From Diadophis punctatus similis (Eukaryota; Chordata; Lepidosauria; Squamata; Dipsadidae): 64,000 bases of DNA. The position numbers were made by a program, and so were the translations under genes. The notes under the pieces were generated by a model. The model worked only from the letters and a program-made list of their open reading frames with translations, did not search any database and was not told where the DNA came from. Positions 57,367 to 64,000 of this stretch are shown in pieces; positions within the stretch are counted from its first letter, which is position 1, and each line of letters begins with the position of its first letter. The DNA lies in NCBI GenBank assembly GCA_023053685.1, contig JALIGW010000014.1, positions 19,540,808-19,604,807 of the forward strand, read 5' to 3'.

Positions 57367-60035
57367 TTAGATTTAGATTTATTATTAGAGTTGGAAGGGA
57401 CCTTGTAGGTCATCTAGTCCAACCCCCTGCTCAAGCAGGAGTTCCTACACCATTTGAGACAGATGGCAGTCCAGTCTCTCCTTGAAGGTCGCAAGTGTTG
57501 GGGCTCTCACAACCTCCGCTGGCAAGCTGTTCCACTGGTTGATCGCTCTCACTGTCAGAAAGTTTCTCCTCGCTTCCAGGTTGAATCTCTCCTTGGTCAG
57601 CTTCCATCCGTTATTCCTTGTTTGGCTTTCTGGTGCCATAGAGAACAGCCTGACCCCCTCCTCTCTGTGGCATCCCCTCAAGTATTGAAACACTGCTATC
57701 ATGTCACCCCTGGTCCTTCTCTTCGCTAGACTGGCCAAGCTCAGTTCCTGCAACCTCTCTTTGTATGTTTTATTTTCCAGACCCTTTATCATCCTGGTTG
57801 CTCTCTTCTGCACTTTCTCTAGAGTTTCAATGTCTTTTTGTAGTGTGGTGACCAAAACTGGATGCAGTACTCTAGGTGTGGTCTGACCAAGGCTTTATAA
57901 AGTGGTACTAGTACCTCTCTGGTCCTTGATTGTATCCCTCTATTTATGCAACTCAGGACTGCGTTGACCTTTTTGGCTGCTGCTGCACACTGCTGGCTCA
58001 TATTTAGTTGGCTGTCTACCAGGACTCCGAGATCCCTCTCACAATCGCTGCTATTGAGTGTGGTTTAGCCCAGTTTGTATGTGTACTTTTTATTCTTCTT
58101 ACCTAGGTGCAGAATTTTGCTTTTCTCCGTGTTAAATTTCATTTTATTAGTTTGGGCCCAGTGTTCGAGTTTGTCGAGGTCCCTCTGGATTTTGAGTCTG
58201 TCCTCTAGGGTGTTTGCTACTCCCGCCAGCTTGGTGTCATCTGCAAATTTGGTTAATTCTCCTGCTATTCCCTCATGTAGGTCATTTATGAAGATATTAA
58301 AGAGTACTGGGCCTAGGACGGAACCTTGTGGTACCCCACTGCTTACTTCTCTCCATGTGGACTTAGAGCCATTGAGGACTACTCGCTGGGTACGGTTGGT
58401 CAGCCAGTTGTTAATCCATCTGGTTGTGTAGCTGTCTATCCCGCTTTTTTCTAGCTTATGAAGGAGTAGGTTGTGGTCTACTTTATCAAATGCTTTGCTA
58501 AAGTCCAGGTATATTATGTCTACTGCATTTCGCTGGTCTACTAATTTGGTCACAGTGTTGAAGAATGAAATGAGGTTGGTTTGGCATGACTTGTTCTTAA
58601 CAAATCCGTGTTGGCTGTTGGTTATTACTTGGTTTGTCTCTAGATGATGGGAGATCTGGTTTTTAATTATTTTTTCCAGTATTTTCCCAGGTATTGATGT
58701 TAGGCTGATTGGTCTGTAGTTTCCTGGGTCTGTTTTTTTTACCTTTTTTGTAGATGGGGACCACGTCAGCTCTTTTCCAGTCCTCGGGGAGTTCCCCTGT
58801 GTTCCAGGATTTGTGGAAGATGTGGTGTAGTGGTTCTGAAATGACTTCTGCTAGTTCTTTTAGGACTCTGGGGTGTAATCCGTCTGGTCCTGGTGCTTTG
58901 TATTCGTTAAGTTCAGATAGGTGATCACTTACTGTATTTTTGCTTAGGTTGAGTCTTGCTTCGAATCTGTTTTTTATATTTCTGTTGCTGGGTAGTTGAG
59001 CTGCAGTTTCCTTTTGTGTAAAGACTGATGCGAAGAATGTGTTCAGTAGCTCTGCTTTGTCTGTGTTGTCTGTTACTTCTTTGCCGTCTTCTCTCTTTAG
59101 TGGACTAACTGTTTCTTTGATTTTTTTTTCTTGTTGTTAATGTGTTGGAAGAAGCTTTTTTTGTTGTCTTTGACTTCTGTTGCAAGTCTTTGTTCGTTCT
59201 GGGCCTTTGCTGTCCTGGTTTTTTCTTTACAGATTCTGGCTGTCTGTTGGTAGTCTGCCTTGATTATGTGCCCCTCTTTCCATTTTTTGTATTTATCTTT
59301 TTTTCATTCAGTTTATTGGTGAGGTCTTTGTTTAGCCATGCTGGTTTCCTTTTGGATTTCTTGCTTTTCTTCCTCATTGGTATTGTGGTGTTCTGGGCTT
59401 TTATGATCGTGTTTTTCAGGATCTCCCAGGCTTCTTGAGTTGTTTTACCCTTTACTACTTTCATCCAAGGGATCTTCCCCAAGTTTTCTCTGAGTTTATT
59501 GAAGTCGGCTTTTTTAAAGTCTGGGATATAGGTGTCATTATGTTCAGTTATTTGTGTTTGCGTGATGGTGAATTTTAGTATTACGTGGTCACTCTCGCCC
59601 AGTGTTCCTGCAGCTTCGACTCCTTCTATTGTTTCTTCTCTGTTTGTGAGTATTAAATCCAGTATGGCTGCCCCTCTAGTTCCCTCCTCCACTTTTTGGA
59701 CAATGAAGTTGTCAGCTAGTCTGGTTAGAAATCTGTTAGATTTCTCACTTGGTGCTGAGTTGGTTTTCCAGTTGATATCCGGGTAGTTGAAGTCTCCCAT
59801 TATTACAATGTTGTTTTTCTTGCATATGTTCTTTAGCTGGTTGGTAAAAAGGGTGTCCATTGTTTCTGTTTGGTTTGGTGGTCTGTAGTAAACTCCTATT
59901 GTTGTGTCATTCTTTTTTCCTTTTATGTTGATCCATATGCATTCTAATGGGTTTTCTTCCTTGGTTACTTGTAGCTCTGTAGCTACATGGTGGTCCTTTA
60001 TATACAGTGCAACACGACCTCCTTTTTTGTGCAAT
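57367..60035 (-). mobile_element. CR1 LINE (copy A), long, 5'-truncated
   Basis: The longest CR1 in the window. On the minus strand it runs from mid-endonuclease (60034) to the 3' tail (57367, GAGTTGGAAGGGACC on the plus strand). All three coding parts are recognisable but in several frames. Confidence 0.93.
57445..60034 (-). pseudogene. CR1 ORF2 remnants: endonuclease, RT, C-terminus
   Basis: Block 1 (60034-59264, 256 codons) is endonuclease: GDFNYPDINW near residue 80, AILDLILTNREE, and SDH near 148. Block 2 (58553-58065, 162 codons) is RT: YLDFSKAFDKVDH near 15-27, GVPQGSVLGPVLFNIFINDL and FADDTK. Block 3 (57855-57445, 136 codons) is the C-terminal domain with VQKRATRMIKGL and FQYLRGCHREEGV. 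The frames do not connect: frameshifts lie between 59264 and 58553 and near 57860-58065. The function in a live element is target-primed reverse transcription. This copy cannot supply a complete protein. Confidence 0.92.
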
Positions 60036-60059
60036 CAAAAAAGATTTTAAAAAAAAGAT

Positions 60060-60852
60060 CAGTTTATTTTTTACAGTTGTATTTCTGGTTAGTTGGGCTG
60101 CAGTTTCTTTTTGCGTGAAGACCAATGAAAAGAATGAGTTAAGCAGCTCTGCTTTCTCTGTGTTACTTCTTTGCTGTCTTTTCTCTTTAGTGGGCCAACT
60201 GTTTCCTTGATTTTTTCCTTGTTATTTGTTGGAAAAAACTTATTTTATTATCTCTGACTTTTGTTGCAAGTCTTTGTTCATTCTGGGCCTTTGCTTTCCT
60301 GACTTTTCCTTTACAGATTCTGGCTATCTGCTGATATTCTGCCTTAGTTATCTGTCCCTCTTTCCATTTTTTGTATTTGTCCTTTTTTTCATTCAATTTG
60401 TCAGTGAGGTCTTTTTGCAGCCATGCTGGTTTCTTCTTGGATTTCTTGTTTTTCTTTCTCATTGGTATTGTGCTGTTCTGGGCTTTTATAATCGTGTTTT
60501 TCAGAGTTTCCCAAGCTTCTTGAGTTACTTTTCCCTTTAGGACTTTCATCCAAGGAATCTGTCCCAAGTTTTCTCTGAGTTTATCAAAACCAGCTCTTTT
60601 AAAATCTAAGACTTTGGTGTCGTTGTGTTCAATTGTTTGTGTTTGCGTTATGTTGAATTCTAGTATGACATGGTCACTCACCCAACGTTCCTGCAGTTTC
60701 AACTCCATCACTTCTTCTTTGTTGTAAGTATTAAGTCCAGTATGGCTGTCCCTCTAGTTCCATCCTCTACCTTTTGGACAACAAAGTTGTCAGCAAGGTT
60801 GGTTATGAACCTATTTGATTTCTCATTTGGTGCAGAATTAGTTTTCCAATCT
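60060..60852 (-). mobile_element. CR1 LINE (copy B), endonuclease to linker segment
   Basis: Same orientation as copy A. It repeats copy A's endonuclease C-terminal part and linker (NIVIMG-side missing; KNTIIKAQNSTIPMRKKNKK, LNEKKDKYKKWKEGQITKAE, FTQKETAAQL). 174-codon open frame at 60711-60187. The two copies differ at many bases, so this is not a recent duplication. Confidence 0.85.
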
Positions 60853-61800
60853 CCATGCCTTTAATTTCTGTGTCTGGCCTAATATTTATATTTAGCACTT
60901 CCAATGTCAATATGAATAGTAGGGGAGATTGTGGACATCCTCGTCCTGTGCCTTTTTATATTGAAGTTCTCTGTTGTGTCTCCATTTATCATCACCTTTG
61001 CCATTTGTTTGTAGTGTATTGCCTTTATAGTGTTGGTGAATCTCTCACCAAGGTCCATATATTTTAATTGTGGTGACATGGGTTGCCAGTTTACGGTGTC
61101 AGGTGCTTTCTGCACATCTAGTAAGATCAACGCCATTTGTTTTCCAGGACATGCTCCATAGTATTCCAATGTATTTAAAGTCATTCTTATGTTGTTTTTA
61201 ATCTGTTTAATCTGTTTAATCTTAAACAAAAAGCCATTTGGATCTGAATGTATAAATTCATTTAGAAACCTTTTTAGTCTCTCTGCCATTATTGAAGCAT
61301 ATATTTTATAGTTAGCATTCGGTAAAGATATGGGCCTATAGTTTTTATCTGCATTAAATCTGAATCTTCTTTTGGAATCAAAGTAATATTTGCTTCCATC
61401 CATGAATTTGGTAAACCTTTGTAAAATTCTGCCAGCGGCCCATCTGGTCGTGGTGTTTTGTTGTTCTTTTGTCTCTTGATCACTTCTGATAGTTCCATCA
61501 TTGATGTTCATTCCTTTGACATGGTTTTTACTTTTCTGGTGCTTTGGGTGGTTCCGCTTTTTCCAAACATTCTTTAATTTTCTCTTCTAGAACTTTTTCT
61601 TGCTCATACAGTTTTTCATAATAATCTTGAATTATTTTTGTTTATCCTCATTTTGGTAGTATAGAGTTCCTTTCTTATCTACCAGCCTGTGTGTCAATGT
61701 CTTCTCTTTCTCTGTTTTTGATTTGTGTGCGGGCCATCTTCCTGGCTTATTTGCATTTGTTTTTTAAAAAAGGTTCTGTTTAGCATTTTCAGAACACAGG
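60853..61800 (-). mobile_element. L1 LINE ORF2 fragment
   Basis: Minus-strand frame of 210 codons (61511-60879) with YRPISLPNANYKIYASIMAE, ALILLDVQKAPDTVNW (motif A region, the usual Phe-Asp partly changed) and INGDTTENFNIKRHRTRMS. An overlapping frame holds PDGPLAEFYKG and ITLIPKEDSD. These are L1 RT landmarks. Frame breaks are numerous. The low end is cut exactly where CR1 copy B begins. Confidence 0.85.
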
Positions 61801-61919
61801 ACCTTCTGTTAGGGAAAGGAGTGTGTGTGTGTGAAAATGGAATGGAAAAGTGAATGAGAGAGTTAAACTTGGACAACCAGCTGGGAAGTCACTGAGCAAA
61901 GCCCTAAAAAGGAGGGGGG

Positions 61920-62235
61920 TTTTCTTACCTCTGGGAAGCAAGCAGAGGTCCCCCAGGACTTTAGTGAGTCCTAAAATTGAGACAGGAAAAAGAAAAGAAA
62001 AATGGCAAGGAAGCAGGGGCCCATGCTTACTGCGAGGAGCAGTAGAGTCCTGCCAGACCCCTTTTTGGTCTGCAAACTGAGAGCGGAATTCCCTCGAAGG
62101 GAGGGTCCTTACTCTGTAGAGGGAAGCAGAGTCTCCCCAGACCCTTTTTGGTCTGAAAACTGAGACAGGGGCGAGGGTTTCACTAGGAAGCCCAAGATTC
62201 ACCAGGATCTGGCAGGGGCAAAGTGAACCCCACAT
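61920..62235. repeat. Imperfect repeats of a 60-100 bp unit
   Basis: Two or three related blocks: CAGAGTCTCCCCAGACCC against TAGAGTCCTGCCAGACCC, each followed by CTTTTTGGTCTG.AAACTGAGA. A weaker third starts GCAGAGGTCCCCCAGGAC. An open minus-strand frame (62235-61789) crosses it but has no recognisable domain. Could be a retroelement leader. Unresolved. Confidence 0.55.
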
Positions 62236-64000
62236 CAGAAGGGGAACATGGGAAGATCCAGCTCGAAGGTCAGGGTAGGCTCCTTGGGAGACGACTTGCT
62301 TGACGCCTGGAACTAAAAGGGGTATTTGCCTGTCCAGGTGGGCATGAAAAAAGGAAACAGAAAAAGGTTGTGTGAAGAAGTGGACTTTGCTCAGAGATGA
62401 AGATGGAAAACCAATTTCGCTAAATAAAGATACTTAAAAGAAAATGGAAAATGTTGGGGGTTTTGTTTGTTTGTCTCTCTCTCTTCTCTCTCTTCTATGT
62501 AACCACATGGTTTGTTTGTTAAGATTTGTGCCTTCCCTAATTTAACTGAGATTTATGGCGGGAATGACTTGTGTGTGTGTAAACCTCAGAGTCCTGTTAT
62601 CTCCTCTTTGTCCTTGTTTTTGTGTGTGTATTTCCTTGTGTGTCCTCGAGGTAATTGCAACTGTTAAATGTCTCTGATTCCTAGAGATATGAATTTTAAA
62701 TTGTTAGAAAAGAGTTAAAACCACTGAAAAGAAAGAAGATGTCCAGTTTGGTCTAGCCAACTAGACAGTTTGGTCTGGCCAACTAGACTGGGTGAAGAAC
62801 AGAGTTCAATTTTATTTCCTCTCTCTACTTTTAAGAAAAGCCCAAGTTTAAGAGGGAATGTTTTAAGTTAATTTACAAGAAAATTTCATTCTTACATTTA
62901 CTGTATGTAAATGCAAACAGGTTTTTTTGATATTGCTCTTTTGTGATGTTTAATGGATGCCAATTCTCTGCTCAGATGGAAATATCTGTCCATCTTTTTC
63001 CTGAAGCATGTGAATCCAGTTTTTCTTCCTTCCTCATCTGTGATGTCTCCATTTTGTTATAATTGCTTTAACTGCAATAATGATGTGTTGTTTTCCTCCC
63101 CTCAAACCCTGCCTGCAAGCTATCTACAAACACCACCCCCCCATCTCTAATCCTTTTACAATGCCTTTCCTGGTAGAATTACCAGCAAAGAGGGGAGGGG
63201 ACCTTGTTCTCATGTCTTTCAGCCCTGCACACATGTGCAGAGCACATGGATCCAGCTACTGCCTCCAGAGGAGACCTTCCATCCATTTGAGCCAGGAATT
63301 GGGTTTGAATCCAGTCCTCCATGAAAGTCATCACAGCAACCAGAGTGGCGCATACCTTCCCAAGCCTGACTGACCAGCCTTACTACCGAGCCTAAGGCCA
63401 CCCAGCAGACATGAATGAAAGGACCCTGAGATGGACCAGTAAAGACCAAAAGACTCTTTTCAATCCCCATAAGACAACTGAAAAAACTATGGGAGGAGGG
63501 TGGAAATTCATTGTAAGGTTTTCTTTCTTGTCTCATCTATATTGTAATCAGTCTAATGTACTCATGTAAGAATTGTGTTTGGGAGTGGTTGACACAGCAA
63601 GTTCTGAACACCTTGGACTTCTATCTGGTGGGAGGGAAATTTGTCCAGCATGTTTGTATTATTTGTATTGCTTGTGTTCCCTGTATTGTAAAAGTAGCTG
63701 CATACACAAGCACACACAGAGACACCCCATTCAGAATTAGACTGAGGTTATTCCCTTTTCCTACCTCCACACAAAGCTGCTCCTAGCTTGCTGGGGTTTT
63801 TTTTTTTTTTGTTTCTGCTCTATGGTACTAAAGTCCAAGCAGTTGTATCTCCCTGCTAATCCCATGGGGGAGGGGACAACTCCCCTCAGGCAATTTCCCC
63901 ACTTGAAGAGCTAGCAGAAAGGATCTCCAAAACCCAAGCCCTGACTGTGACTCACAAATGATGTTGCCCAGTTGCCCAGTAAAGCAGGATATGTTGCACT

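Larger units (their letters stand above)
42651..64000 (-). other. ARHGEF9: ARHGEF9 intron between DH and PH exons (partial)
   Basis: At least 21 kb, continuing past the window. No further ARHGEF9 exon was recognised. Repeats are listed separately. Stretches with nothing recognised: 42654-43450, 43850-44010, 48300-48870, 50850-51240, 51450-51950, 52210-52560, 53725-54140, 54240-55285, 55705-56840 and 62240-64000. Confidence 0.85.

Noticed and set aside
61789..62235. 148-codon minus-strand frame
   Set aside because: Runs through imperfect repeats and has no known domain. Treated as repeat-derived.

Overview
The window is vertebrate nuclear DNA, almost certainly from a squamate reptile and probably a snake. 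Two things support this. One vertebrate gene, ARHGEF9 (collybistin), is readable as spliced exons on the minus strand. Nearly everything else is a mix of interspersed repeats typical of squamates: L2-type, CR1, Rex1-like, L1, BovB-like and R4-like LINEs, tRNA-derived SINEs of the Sauria SINE type, palindromic DNA transposons, and many hAT elements. The species is inferred from repeat content, not proven.

Gene layout (minus strand, so exons run from high to low coordinates). The last four coding exons of ARHGEF9 lie at 42519-42650, 26781-27024, 24730-24798 and 16426-16607. They encode the PH domain and the C-terminal tail, have GT..AG borders and compatible phases, and end in a TAA at 16426-16428. 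The probable 3' UTR runs down to a poly(A) signal near 11268. Exons for the SH3 and DH domains must lie beyond 64000. From 1 to about 11240 is sequence downstream of the gene, and no second gene was recognised.

Repeat layout. At 1-11240 there are LINE pieces, a damaged full-ORF L2-type LINE (about 4122-7455), and a solo LTR nested in a palindromic MITE (9578-10188). The ARHGEF9 introns hold an L2-type LINE split by a hAT (18125-19396), a 5'-truncated L1 with a 16-bp target duplication (40703-41423) and a truncated LINE tail with a 16-bp duplication (27153-27534). They also hold a 4.27-kb hAT copy carrying an almost intact L2-type LINE inside it (44021-48291), an R4-like LINE split by an L2 (49745-50850), and a CR1 cluster abutting an L1 (57115-61800).

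Most notable signal. A short repeat occurs six times (around 23664, 23784, 23845, 34039, 34168 and 54182). It has the parts of a hammerhead ribozyme: a CTGATGA box, a hairpin, GAAAC, GTC and matching flanks. A second, unrelated repeat at 19675-19718 has the same design. Two copies are in tandem and two are inverted, which resembles the arrangement described for Penelope-like retroelements.
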